A stretch of DNA of 47,816 nt from an uncultured Clostridia bacterium (GTDB lineage: Bacteria; Bacillota; Clostridia; Christensenellales; Aristaeellaceae). The notes below the pieces were generated by a model. It did not search any database and was not told where the DNA came from. It worked only from the letters and a program-made list of their open reading frames with translations. Location: NCBI GenBank assembly GCA_947165425.1, contig CAMVAJ010000012.1, positions 1 through 47,816 on the forward strand, written 5' to 3'. Positions 24,701 through 35,131 of the stretch are shown here, piece after piece (the stretch's first letter is position 1; each line of letters opens with the position of its first letter). The translations under genes and the position numbers were made by a program.

Positions 24701-24705
24701 GCAAA

Positions 24706-24776
24706 CAGGGGCTGAAGGATTCGAACCCTCAACAAAGGTTTTGGAGACCCACGTGTTACCATTACACCAAGCCCCT
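24706..24776 (-). tRNA. tRNA-Trp (anticodon CCA), integration target
   Basis: Seventy-one nt. The acceptor AGGGGCT/AGCCCCT has discriminator G, and the anticodon loop CTCCAAA gives CCA. Its last 20 nt (24706-24725) are the right att copy and were supplied by the element, keeping the tRNA functional. Confidence 0.95.
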
Positions 24777-24792
24777 TTGCTGCAACGCGACA

Positions 24793-24821
24793 ATTATATG
24801 ACGGGCACAGGTTTTTGTCAA
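24793..24821 (-). promoter_or_regulatory. tRNA-Trp promoter
   Basis: TTGACA (24816-24821), 17-bp spacer, TATAAT (24793-24798) on the minus strand. The rest of 24822-24990 holds nothing I can assign. Confidence 0.88.
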
Positions 24822-24993
24822 GCGGTTTTTTTGCGGCCCGGTGAAGATCCCGCCGGAGGCGAGGCAGCGCAAGCGCCGAAGGCGTTTTTTGATCGGAAGG
24901 ATGCGGACAATTGTCATACTTTCGTCATGAATGAAACCATTTATCAATGCTTGTAAAACTCTGCGCCGGGCAGCGCTGCGGGCGGCGGAGCGC

Positions 24994-25022
24994 TTGCGCG
25001 CCTCTGGCCGCTGTGCTATAAT
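24994..25022 (+). promoter_or_regulatory. Promoter of the TPR-like lipoprotein gene
   Basis: TTGCGC (24994-24999), 17-bp spacer, TATAAT (25017-25022). Confidence 0.72.
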
Positions 25023-25125
25023 TTGATATCGAGACAGACGACATGAAGGTGCGTTTTTGACCTGCTCCGCGGGCAGCGCATGGCGTCCGGGGACAGATGA
25101 ACATGAGAAAACGGAGGGACACGCG

Positions 25126-26832
25126 ATGAGACAAGATGGTGTCAAAGTATCCAGAGGCCGGGGTATCAGCCTGCTGGCCCTTATGCTGGCGATCCTGATG
25201 CTGCTCAGCTCCTGCGCGGCGAAGGAGGAGCCCGTTCCGCCCACGGAGGCGGAGCGCTACGCGCAGGCCGTGGAGCTGTTCGAGACCGGAAGCCTGACGA
25301 AGGCGCGTGAGGCCTTCGCGGCGCTGGGCGGCTATGAGGACGCACGGCGCATGGTTGCCTATCTGGACGCCCGCAGCGCGCAGGCGGACGGGGCGTGGGC
25401 CAAGGCGAGGGAGGCCTACGCGGCGCTGGAGGGATACCGCGACAGCGCCAAGCGCGCGCACGACAGCCGCGCCGCCGAGCTGGCGGACAGCTACACAGCA
25501 GCCAAGATGGAGCTGGCGGCCGGCAACTGGGACGCCGCGGCGGAGGCCTTCGGCGCGCTGGGCGGCTACGAGGACGCGACACGGTACCAGATGTATGCCC
25601 GGGCGATGAGCCTCGCGGAGCAGAAGAGCTATGAAGAGGCGGCGGCCGCGCTGGAGGCGCTGGGGGATTTCAACGACGCCGCGCTGCAGGCGGCCTACTA
25701 TCGCGCGGAAGCCCTGGCGGACAGCGCGGACTACGAGGGCGCGGACGCCGCCTTTCGCGGCCTGAAGACCTTCCGGGACACGGAGGAGAAGATCGCGGGG
25801 CTGGCGGACCGCAAGCTGGATGGCCTTTTCCAGGCGCAGGCGGCCAATTATACGGCGAGCGGCTGGACGGAGACCTCCGAGTACGACTTCACCGCGCTGC
25901 TGGATATGACCTACTCCGACGACGCGGAGAAGATGAACCGCCAGGTCTACGACCTCGCGGACTCCACGATGAAAGAGGGCCGCGTGGCCGACGCGATGCC
26001 GCTTCTGACGCTGCTGAGCGCCCGGGGCGTTGCGGGCGCCGCCGAGAGCCTGAGCTACGCGCTCTATCAGCAGGCGCTGACGCTGGTGGAGGAGGAAAAG
26101 TACGCCGAGGCGGCGGAGATCCTCCTGGGCCTGGGCGATTATCCCGAGGCCGCCGAGCCGCTCAAGCATTGCTATTTCGCCCTGGGCGCGCAGGCGGAGA
26201 ACCTCGGGGATCTGCAGAAGGCCCATGACGACTATGTGCGCGCCGGGGACTACGGCGACGCGAACGAGAAGGCCAAGGCCATCGAGGCAGCCTACGCCGC
26301 GGCGATCACGCTTCTGGGGGAGGCTCAGTATGACGAGGCGCGGGAGGCCTTCCTGGCGCTGAAGAATTATCAGGACGCGGACCGCATGGCGCAGGAGTCT
26401 CTCTATCGGAAGGCCCAGGCGCTGGAGTCGGCGGGAGACTGGGACGGCGCGGCGGCGCAGTATGCCGCGCTGGGCGATTACTCCGACGCGGTGATCCAGG
26501 TCAAGGCGGTGTACTACCGCAAGGGCGCCGCGCTGCTGAGCGAGGAGAACTGGGACGGCGCGGCGGAGGCCTTCACCCAGGCCGGCAGCTACGCGGACGC
26601 GGAGGCGCAGATCGCCCGCTGCCAGGCGCTGAAGGAGAGCGTGGCGCAGGCCGTCGAGGAGACGGCGGAAGCCCCGGCGGAGGAGACCCCTGTCGAGGCT
26701 GAGACCGCGGAGGCCGCGCCTGCGCAGGAGGCTGAGACGGCCCCGGCGGAGGCAAATCCCGAGGCGGAGATCCCGCAGGCCGAAACCCCCGAGGCCGCGC
26801 CCACCGAGGCGGAGGTCAAGGCCGAGGAGTGA
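25126..26832 (+). CDS. Lipoprotein made of TPR-like repeats
   Basis: About 568 residues. A membrane-spanning signal peptide ends in lipobox LLSSC (Cys30), predicting a lipid-anchored protein outside the membrane. From about residue 45 to 510 it is built of roughly a dozen helical repeats with the recurring pattern GxxxxAxxxFxALGxYxDA, a TPR/Sel1-like solenoid usually used for protein binding. The last 70 residues are rich in Ala, Glu and Pro and look disordered. ATG 25126 has GGAGG 8 bp upstream; an open frame to 25057 lacks one. The repeats are of high GC and may recombine. The partner is unknown. Confidence 0.85.
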   Translation: MRQDGVKVSRGRGISLLALMLAILMLLSSCAAKEEPVPPTEAERYAQAVELFETGSLTKAREAFAALGGYEDARRMVAYLDARSAQADGAWAKAREAYAALEGYRDSAKRAHDSRAAELADSYTAAKMELAAGNWDAAAEAFGALGGYEDATRYQMYARAMSLAEQKSYEEAAAALEALGDFNDAALQAAYYRAEALADSADYEGADAAFRGLKTFRDTEEKIAGLADRKLDGLFQAQAANYTASGWTETSEYDFTALLDMTYSDDAEKMNRQVYDLADSTMKEGRVADAMPLLTLLSARGVAGAAESLSYALYQQALTLVEEEKYAEAAEILLGLGDYPEAAEPLKHCYFALGAQAENLGDLQKAHDDYVRAGDYGDANEKAKAIEAAYAAAITLLGEAQYDEAREAFLALKNYQDADRMAQESLYRKAQALESAGDWDGAAAQYAALGDYSDAVIQVKAVYYRKGAALLSEENWDGAAEAFTQAGSYADAEAQIARCQALKESVAQAVEETAEAPAEETPVEAETAEAAPAQEAETAPAEANPEAEIPQAETPEAAPTEAEVKAEE

Positions 26833-26861
26833 GCGCGCAACCCCAAACCTGTATGGCAAAC

Positions 26862-26893
26862 GAAAACCCGTCTGTGCGAGCAGGCGGGTTTTC
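26862..26893. terminator. Bidirectional terminator
   Basis: GAAAACCCG (26862-26870) pairs with CGGGTTTTC (26885-26893); it serves the lipoprotein gene and the converging YpsA-like gene. Confidence 0.85.
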
Positions 26894-26901
26894 ACTTGCG
26901 G

Positions 26902-27452
26902 TCAGAAGGGCAGATCGGACAGCTCGTCGCAGAAATGATCGGCCTCCGCCGCGATGGCGATGTTCAGGATCGGGAGCTGCTGCTGCAGCGCGTAGCGCAC
27001 GGTGTAGGCCGTGCCGCCGGTCGACTCCTCCATGCAGGCGACACAGAAGGAGGCGTGGTCCACCATGAACCGGTCCCGCACGAGCATGCAGCCCGGATAG
27101 TAGTGGGGCGCGAGCACGATCACGCGGTCGGCGTCCGCGCGGAGCTCCTCGTAGACGGCACGGTCGGTCGCCTTCCAGCCGCGGGTCTGGTTTTCGCAGG
27201 GGAGGGCCAGCACGAGCTCCGCCTCCGGGTGCGCGGCGCGCAGCTGGCGGACGCAGACCGCCGCGAGGGTATCGAAGCCTGTCGCGCCGCCGCAGAGAAA
27301 GCGGCGGTATCCCCGCGCCCAGAGGGCTTCGAGGACGCGGTTCAGCCTGTTGTAGAGCACCGGCAGCTCCTCGCGGAGATGGTTGATCCGATGGCCGGTG
27401 AAGCAGACGGCGCGGCTGGCGTCATGGCCGAGGCCGCGGGTCGGATCGGCGA

Positions 27453-27453
<1 letters not shown>
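26902..27453 (-). CDS. YpsA/DUF1273-like SLOG-fold protein, apparent AUC start
   Basis: About 183 residues. Shows VCFTGHRINHL, GYRRFLCGGATGFDTLAA, ELVLALPCENQTRGW and VDHASFCVACMEESTGGTAY, the pattern of the YpsA-type SLOG superfamily. These proteins probably bind nucleotides; in B. subtilis YpsA is linked to cell division and stress, with no settled enzymatic activity. There is no in-frame ATG, GTG or TTG near the expected start. The lepA stop reads TAATC, where coupled genes usually have TAATG, with GGAGG 5 bp before. AUC at 27453-27451 is therefore the likely start, or a base error hides ATG. An ATG deep inside lepA (27591) is implausible. Confidence 0.82.
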
Positions 27454-29261
<1,808 letters not shown>

Positions 29262-29305
29262 ATGATTTGATCCTTATCGTGTATTGGGGTTCAGGGTACG
29301 GGTGG

Positions 29306-29334
29306 ATGATACCATATTTGGCGGGTTTAGACAA
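29306..29334 (-). promoter_or_regulatory. lepA promoter
   Basis: TTGTCT (29329-29334), 17-bp spacer, TATCAT (29306-29311) on the minus strand. Confidence 0.62.
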
Positions 29335-29358
29335 GGCGGGATGGGGTAGAAAAAGGAA

Positions 29359-29387
29359 TTGACAATGGACGTGTCACAAGGTAAAAT
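29359..29387 (+). promoter_or_regulatory. Toxin mRNA promoter
   Basis: TTGACA (29359-29364), 17-bp spacer, TAAAAT (29382-29387), giving a leader of about 80 nt before the toxin start. Confidence 0.78.
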
Positions 29388-29475
29388 CAATATGTTGACT
29401 GTGCTGGCGCACGGTCGGCCCAGGGTGAAGCGGTAAGCGGCCCCGATCCGGATTTCATGCGGAGGGGGCGATCAT

Positions 29476-29556
29476 ATGACGACAATGGAAGCGTTAACGC
29501 TCATCTATGTCATCGCGACTGTTGCTTTGGTCATTGTTACGGCAATGAAAAAGTAA
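29476..29556 (+). CDS. 26-residue holin-like type I toxin peptide
   Basis: The peptide starts MTTMEALTLIYV, continues as one hydrophobic helix (IATVALVIVTAM) and ends KK. This closely follows the short holin-like toxin pattern of Firmicutes (MTTxEALxLM..., one helix, basic tail; TxpA/BsrG-like in arrangement), whose members insert in the membrane. GGAGGGGG stands before ATG 29476. Its 3' end is covered by a convergent RNA with its own consensus promoter, the normal layout of a type I toxin-antitoxin locus. Toxicity is inferred. Confidence 0.75.
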   Translation: MTTMEALTLIYVIATVALVIVTAMKK

Positions 29557-29644
29557 CCGCCCTCGGCAAAGGGTAACGGTTACTTTCACGGTGTTCACCG
29601 GGGAAGGGACGTAATCCTGCTCGCACCAGGAAGCCGCTTCTCCT
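29545..29644 (-). ncRNA. Probable antisense antitoxin RNA
   Basis: A minus-strand transcript of about 100 nt from the promoter at 29651-29679. It opens with hairpin CACCAGGA...TCCTGGTG and ends at the stem AAAGTAACCG/CGGTTACTTT (29577-29586 with 29550-29559) plus TTTTT, overlapping the last codons and 3' end of the toxin mRNA. Base pairing with the mRNA would block expression or trigger RNase III cleavage, by analogy to RatA/TxpA. Confidence 0.7.
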
Positions 29645-29650
29645 GGTGTC

Positions 29651-29679
29651 ATCATAGCGCATCCGGCATCAATTGTCAA
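29651..29679 (-). promoter_or_regulatory. Antitoxin RNA promoter
   Basis: TTGACA (29674-29679), 17-bp spacer, TATGAT (29651-29656) on the minus strand: stronger than the toxin promoter, as type I systems need. Confidence 0.82.
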
Positions 29680-29706
29680 GATTACATATGTTAAGGAGAA
29701 AAGGAC

Positions 29707-30621
29707 ATGAGAAGACTGACTGCTATTCTCGTCTCTCTGCTGACCGTATGCCTGTGCGTCGGGGCCTGTGCGGACGAGTTCCGCCCGCTGCCGATCGACC
29801 TGACCGGCGGCGCGCCCCTGAACACCAAGAACCAGTCCAAGGCGGACGGGGTGGAGATCTATGAGGACCCCACGATCCGGGTGGAGTACCATCGCGTGGA
29901 GAGCCGGGAATGGCAGTGCACATACTATTATGCCCTGATCTCCATCAAGGATGCCAGCCAGCTGCGCACGGCCTCCGCGGACAACAAATTTGTCTCCAAC
30001 GCCAAGGTGCCCGCCACCACGATGGCCAAGCGCACCAACGCGGTGATCGCCATCAACGGCGATTTCTGCGCCTCCTTCTCGGGCAACAAGAGCAACAACT
30101 ACATTCTCCGACAGGGGACGCTTTTCCGCGATACGATCGAGCCGGGGCTGGATATGCTCCTCATCGACGAGGAGGGCGACTTTCATATCTACAAGCGGGA
30201 GGAGGATCTGGCGGCGCTGGACAAGACGCAGATCGACGGAAAGAAGGTCATTAACGCGTTCCAGTTCGGACCGGCCGTCGTGATCGACGGGGAGAAGGTG
30301 GACGATGAGATCATCATCGACTACAGCCGCTCTCCCGCCTACTCCGAGCCGGACCGCCGGGCGCAGCGCATGTGCATCGCCCAGATCGACAAGCTGCACT
30401 ACATGGTGCTCTGCTGCGCGCACTACGGCATTGACCTGCCGACGATGCGTGACCTGGCGCTGAGCATCGCGCCCTGCAAGACGGTCTACATTCTCGATGG
30501 CGGCAACTCCACCCAGATGGTCTTCATGGGCAAGAAGAAGAACAACGTTACCCAGGGCCAGCAGAACATCCGGCCCATCACCGACATCATCTATTTTGCG
30601 AGCGCCTGGTTCGCGGACTGA
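29707..30621 (+). CDS. Secreted phosphodiester glycosidase-family (NAGPA domain) protein
   Basis: A 304-residue exported protein. The N-terminal signal peptide (RRLTAILVSLLTVCLCVGACA) is cleaved near residue 22. The rest is a NAGPA-type domain: TNAVIAINGDFCASF, INAFQFGPAVVIDG, and the C-terminal VYILDGGNSTQMVFMG, which hold the family's conserved Asn/Gly/Asp residues. Relatives remove sugar caps from phosphodiesters, for example on wall glycopolymers or spore and sporulation sugars; the substrate here is not readable. AAGGAG precedes ATG 29707. It is co-transcribed with the Lgt-like gene 11 bp downstream. Confidence 0.88.
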   Translation: MRRLTAILVSLLTVCLCVGACADEFRPLPIDLTGGAPLNTKNQSKADGVEIYEDPTIRVEYHRVESREWQCTYYYALISIKDASQLRTASADNKFVSNAKVPATTMAKRTNAVIAINGDFCASFSGNKSNNYILRQGTLFRDTIEPGLDMLLIDEEGDFHIYKREEDLAALDKTQIDGKKVINAFQFGPAVVIDGEKVDDEIIIDYSRSPAYSEPDRRAQRMCIAQIDKLHYMVLCCAHYGIDLPTMRDLALSIAPCKTVYILDGGNSTQMVFMGKKKNNVTQGQQNIRPITDIIYFASAWFAD

Positions 30622-30632
30622 GGAGGAGCAAG

Positions 30633-31535
30633 ATGGATCTGACCGCATATCTTCGCTGCATGGCCATCGGCTGGTGCCTGTGCGTCATCGCGTATACCTC
30701 GCTGCTGCGGCAGCGCTCCGGCCGGGGGCTGGCCGCGGGCTGCCTGACGCTGGTGCTTGGCCCGGCGCTCGGCCTGATCTGCGCCAAGCTCGGCTATGTG
30801 CTGCTGCGGATCAACATCATGCCGCGCGGCGCGGCCTTCTGGCCATATCTCGTGAGCCTGAATGTGGAGGAATTGTCCTTCTGGGGCGGCGCGGCGGGCG
30901 TGACGCTGGGCGTGGCCCTCGCGGCGAAGCTCGCCGGCCTCAAGCCGGGCGAGGCGCTGAACGCCTTCGCGCCCTGGGGCGCGCTGATGGTGGCATTTGC
31001 GCGCTATGCCGAGCGGTATCTGGCGATGCTGGGCGTCGGCATGTATTTGGAGAGCGGCTTCTTCCCCTATGCCCAGGGCATCGCCTGGGATTCGGAGTAC
31101 ACGGAATGGTATTTGGCGGTGTTCATGCTGGAGGCGCTCTTCGCGCTGGTGGCGCTGGCGCTCTCGCTGCGCCACCGGGGCGAGCCGCGGCGCTTTATGC
31201 GGACGCTGTTCTATCTGTGCCTGCCGCAGATCCTCTGCGAGAGCCTGCGGATGAACACCATCGTCTGGCTCTTCGTCAAGGCGGAGCAGGTGGTCTGCTA
31301 CGCCTTCTGCGAGGCGGTGCTGGTCTGGATGGCCTTCCGCCTTGGAAGGAGGGAGCGCCGGCACTGGCTGCCCGCGGTGGTGGGCCTGGTGGTGCTCCTG
31401 CTGACGGTGGCGGAGGAGTTCGCCCTGGACAAGACGGACATCCCGCACTGGATCACCTACAGCGTGATGGTGCTGGGGCTGGCGGCGATGGCCTGGGCGG
31501 AGCACCGCGGCGAGCAAATGCTCCTGAAGGCCTGA
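30633..31535 (+). CDS. Multi-pass membrane protein, distantly Lgt-like
   Basis: Three hundred residues with about seven hydrophobic helices. SFWGGAAGVTLGVALAAKL, followed by a loop with FARYAERYLAM, loosely matches the core of prolipoprotein diacylglyceryl transferase (Lgt). Parts of the usual Lgt signature are missing (for example the H-G-G motif and the full GRxGNFxNxE box), so it is either a divergent Lgt-family member or another membrane enzyme. The start ATG 30633 follows AGGAGGAG. It sits behind a secreted glycosidase-like gene and before a bidirectional terminator. Confidence 0.6.
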   Translation: MDLTAYLRCMAIGWCLCVIAYTSLLRQRSGRGLAAGCLTLVLGPALGLICAKLGYVLLRINIMPRGAAFWPYLVSLNVEELSFWGGAAGVTLGVALAAKLAGLKPGEALNAFAPWGALMVAFARYAERYLAMLGVGMYLESGFFPYAQGIAWDSEYTEWYLAVFMLEALFALVALALSLRHRGEPRRFMRTLFYLCLPQILCESLRMNTIVWLFVKAEQVVCYAFCEAVLVWMAFRLGRRERRHWLPAVVGLVVLLLTVAEEFALDKTDIPHWITYSVMVLGLAAMAWAEHRGEQMLLKA

Positions 31536-31544
31536 AAGCGCAAT

Positions 31545-31577
31545 CGAAAAGAGCGAGCCGGCGGCTCGCTCTTTTCG
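31545..31577. terminator. Bidirectional terminator
   Basis: CGAAAAGAGCGAGCC (31545-31559) pairs with GGCTCGCTCTTTTCG (31563-31577), between the Lgt-like gene and pckA. Confidence 0.92.
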
Positions 31578-31588
31578 GTTGGTTTCCT

Positions 31589-33151
<1,563 letters not shown>

Positions 33152-33286
33152 GCTGTTTCCCTCCGATTGATTTGATGTATTCCAGAAACGTGGAAAGTTG
33201 CGGGACAGTACCAACCTATCCCAATTTCAATTATACGACGTTTCTTTTTCTTTTCCTGCAAGAACAGCAAAAAAACAATGGAAAAA

Positions 33287-33320
33287 ACCGCCCCTCCCGG
33301 ATAAGCCCGGGAGGGGCGGT
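33287..33320 (-). terminator. Terminator of the acyl-CoA synthetase gene
   Basis: ACCGCCCCTCCCGG (33287-33300) pairs with CCGGGAGGGGCGGT (33307-33320); six T on the minus strand. Confidence 0.92.
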
Positions 33321-33341
33321 CGTTGAGTGAAGGTCGCCTGC

Positions 33342-34988
33342 TCAGACGCGCTCGATCTGCGCCTCGACCAGACGGACGCCGCAGTACTGCTCTCTGAGCT
33401 TGGGCTTCTCGATCTTGCCGGTGGCGTTGCGCGGGACGGGCGCGAAGATGATCTTCCGCGGGCGCTTGTAGCGCGGCATGCCCTTGCAGAACTCGTTGAT
33501 CTCCTCCTCGGTGCAGGTCATGCCCTGCTTGACCTGGATGATCGCCGCCGCGATCTCGCCCAGACGCTGATCCGGCAGGCCGATGACGGCCACGTCGTGC
33601 ACCTTCGGGCAGGCGGCGATGAAGTTCTCGATCTGCACCGGATAGAGGTTCTCGCCGCCGGTGATGATGACGTCCTTCTTGCGGTCCACGAGGAAGTAGA
33701 AGCCGTCCTCGTCCTGCATGGCCATGTCGCCGGTGTGGAGCCAGCCGTTTTTGATGGCCTCGGCGGTGGCCTTCTCGTCGTGGTAGTAGCACTTCATGAC
33801 GCCGGGGCCCTTCACGCAGAGCTCGCCGACATCCCCCTGCTTCACCGGGACGTCGTGCTCATCGACGATCTTGCACTTCCAGCCGTAGCCCGGGATGCCG
33901 ATGGCGCCGACCTTGTGGATGTTCTCAAGGCCGAGGTGCACGCATCCGGGGCCGGTGGACTCAGAGAGGCCGTAGTTGGTGTCGTATTTGTGGTTCGGGA
34001 AGTACTCGAGCCAGTGGCGGATCAGGGACGGCGGCACGGGCTGCGCGCCGATGTGCATCAGCCGGAGCTGGGAGATGTTGCGTCCCTCCAGGGTCAGATC
34101 GCCCCGGTCGAGCGCGGTCAGGATGTCCTGGCACCACGGCACCAGCAGCCAGACGATGGTGCACTTCTCCATCGAGATGGTGTCCATGATCGCCTTGGGG
34201 GAGGAGCCCTTCAGGATGACGGCGCGGCTGCCAGTGTAGAGGGAGCCGAACCAGTGCATCTTCGCGCCGGTGTGATAGAGGGGCGGGATGCACAGGAAGA
34301 CGTCGTTATGGGTGGTCTCGTGGTGGATGGCCTCCATCCGCGCCGACTGCAGCAGGGCGGTGTGGTCGTGGAGGATCGCCTTGGGGAAGCCGGTGGTGCC
34401 GGAGGAGTAGTAGATCGCGGCGTCGTCCGTGTCCTCGATCAGCACCTTTGGCGCGGTGGAGGAGCAGTTGGCCACGGCCTCGGCGTAGCTCTCCGCGAAG
34501 GAGGGGCAGCTGTCGCCCACAAAGAACAGCAGGCGCTCGGAGCCGATGGAGGGCACGATATTCTCCACACGGCCGATGAACTCCGGCCCGAAGAAGAGGA
34601 CGTCCGCGTCCGCCAGCTTGACGCAGTACTCGATCTCGTCCGCCGCGTAGCGGAAGTTCAGCGGCACCGCCACGGCGCCGGCCTTGAGGATGCCGAAATA
34701 GATGGGCAGCCATTCCAGACAGTTCATCAGGAGGATGGCGACCTTCTGCCCCTTGCGGATGCCGCGCTTGAGCAGTAGATTGGCCACACGGTTCGCTTTC
34801 TCGTCAAAAACGGCCCAGGTGATCTCCCGGCGGTAGGGGACGGAGGAGGTCGGCTGGATCAGCTCATACTCGCGCCAGGTCACGCGGGGCTCCTCCTGAA
34901 TCTCCGGGTTCAACTCCACCAGGGCAACCTCATCGCCGTATAGTTTGCTGTTCCGCTCAAGCAGGTCCGTAATCGGCATTGCGCTCAT
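33342..34988 (-). CDS. AMP-forming acyl-CoA synthetase/ligase
   Basis: A 548-residue ANL-superfamily enzyme: it activates a carboxylic acid to acyl-AMP and then acyl-CoA. The P-loop-like AMP motif YYSSGTTGFPKAIL is near residue 190, YGLSEST and GWLHTGDMAMQDEDGF follow, the hinge is DRKKDVIITGGENLYP, and the catalytic lysine is in PRNATGKIEK near the C-terminus. The pattern is closest to medium- or long-chain fatty-acid type synthetases, but chain length cannot be read. It is cytosolic or peripheral. It is monocistronic with a promoter at 35042-35070. Confidence 0.92.
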   Translation of the reverse strand: MSAMPITDLLERNSKLYGDEVALVELNPEIQEEPRVTWREYELIQPTSSVPYRREITWAVFDEKANRVANLLLKRGIRKGQKVAILLMNCLEWLPIYFGILKAGAVAVPLNFRYAADEIEYCVKLADADVLFFGPEFIGRVENIVPSIGSERLLFFVGDSCPSFAESYAEAVANCSSTAPKVLIEDTDDAAIYYSSGTTGFPKAILHDHTALLQSARMEAIHHETTHNDVFLCIPPLYHTGAKMHWFGSLYTGSRAVILKGSSPKAIMDTISMEKCTIVWLLVPWCQDILTALDRGDLTLEGRNISQLRLMHIGAQPVPPSLIRHWLEYFPNHKYDTNYGLSESTGPGCVHLGLENIHKVGAIGIPGYGWKCKIVDEHDVPVKQGDVGELCVKGPGVMKCYYHDEKATAEAIKNGWLHTGDMAMQDEDGFYFLVDRKKDVIITGGENLYPVQIENFIAACPKVHDVAVIGLPDQRLGEIAAAIIQVKQGMTCTEEEINEFCKGMPRYKRPRKIIFAPVPRNATGKIEKPKLREQYCGVRLVEAQIERV

Positions 34989-35041
34989 CCTTTCTTCTCG
35001 GGCGGGTCTTTGACGCTTTACAGCTTTTACCCGCTAAAGAG

Positions 35042-35070
35042 AATATACACCATCGCCGCGCGCTTGTCAA
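35042..35070 (-). promoter_or_regulatory. Acyl-CoA synthetase promoter
   Basis: TTGACA (35065-35070), 17-bp spacer, TATATT (35042-35047) on the minus strand, about 54 bp from the start codon. Confidence 0.82.
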
Positions 35071-35101
35071 GGGAAAATGACGCCCCGCGGGCAGCGAAAA
35101 A

Positions 35102-35125
35102 GCGCCCTCCCGGAGGGGAGGACGC
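35102..35125 (-). terminator. Terminator of the ten-gene run
   Basis: GCGTCCTCC/GGAGGGCGC stem with one mismatch and a T run on the minus strand, just after the GH5 stop. It is the only clear terminator found between here and alaS. Confidence 0.75.
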
Positions 35126-35131
35126 CTTGTG

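Larger units (their letters stand above)
19530..24725. mobile_element. Small tRNA-Trp-integrated element (satellite-like, about 5.2 kb)
   Basis: Bounded by an identical 20-bp repeat (19530-19549 and 24706-24725) equal to the 3' end of tRNA-Trp. The right copy completes the intact tRNA; the left copy is the displaced original 3' end. Inside are a tyrosine integrase, an excisionase-like protein, a Rep-like primase/helicase, a candidate origin, a Cro/CI-type repressor with divergent promoters, and small proteins. Base composition is visibly AT-richer than both flanks. No capsid, terminase, portal, relaxase or conjugation gene is present. This gene set resembles phage satellites of the minimalist kind, or a very small integrative replicon. 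Confidence 0.9.
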
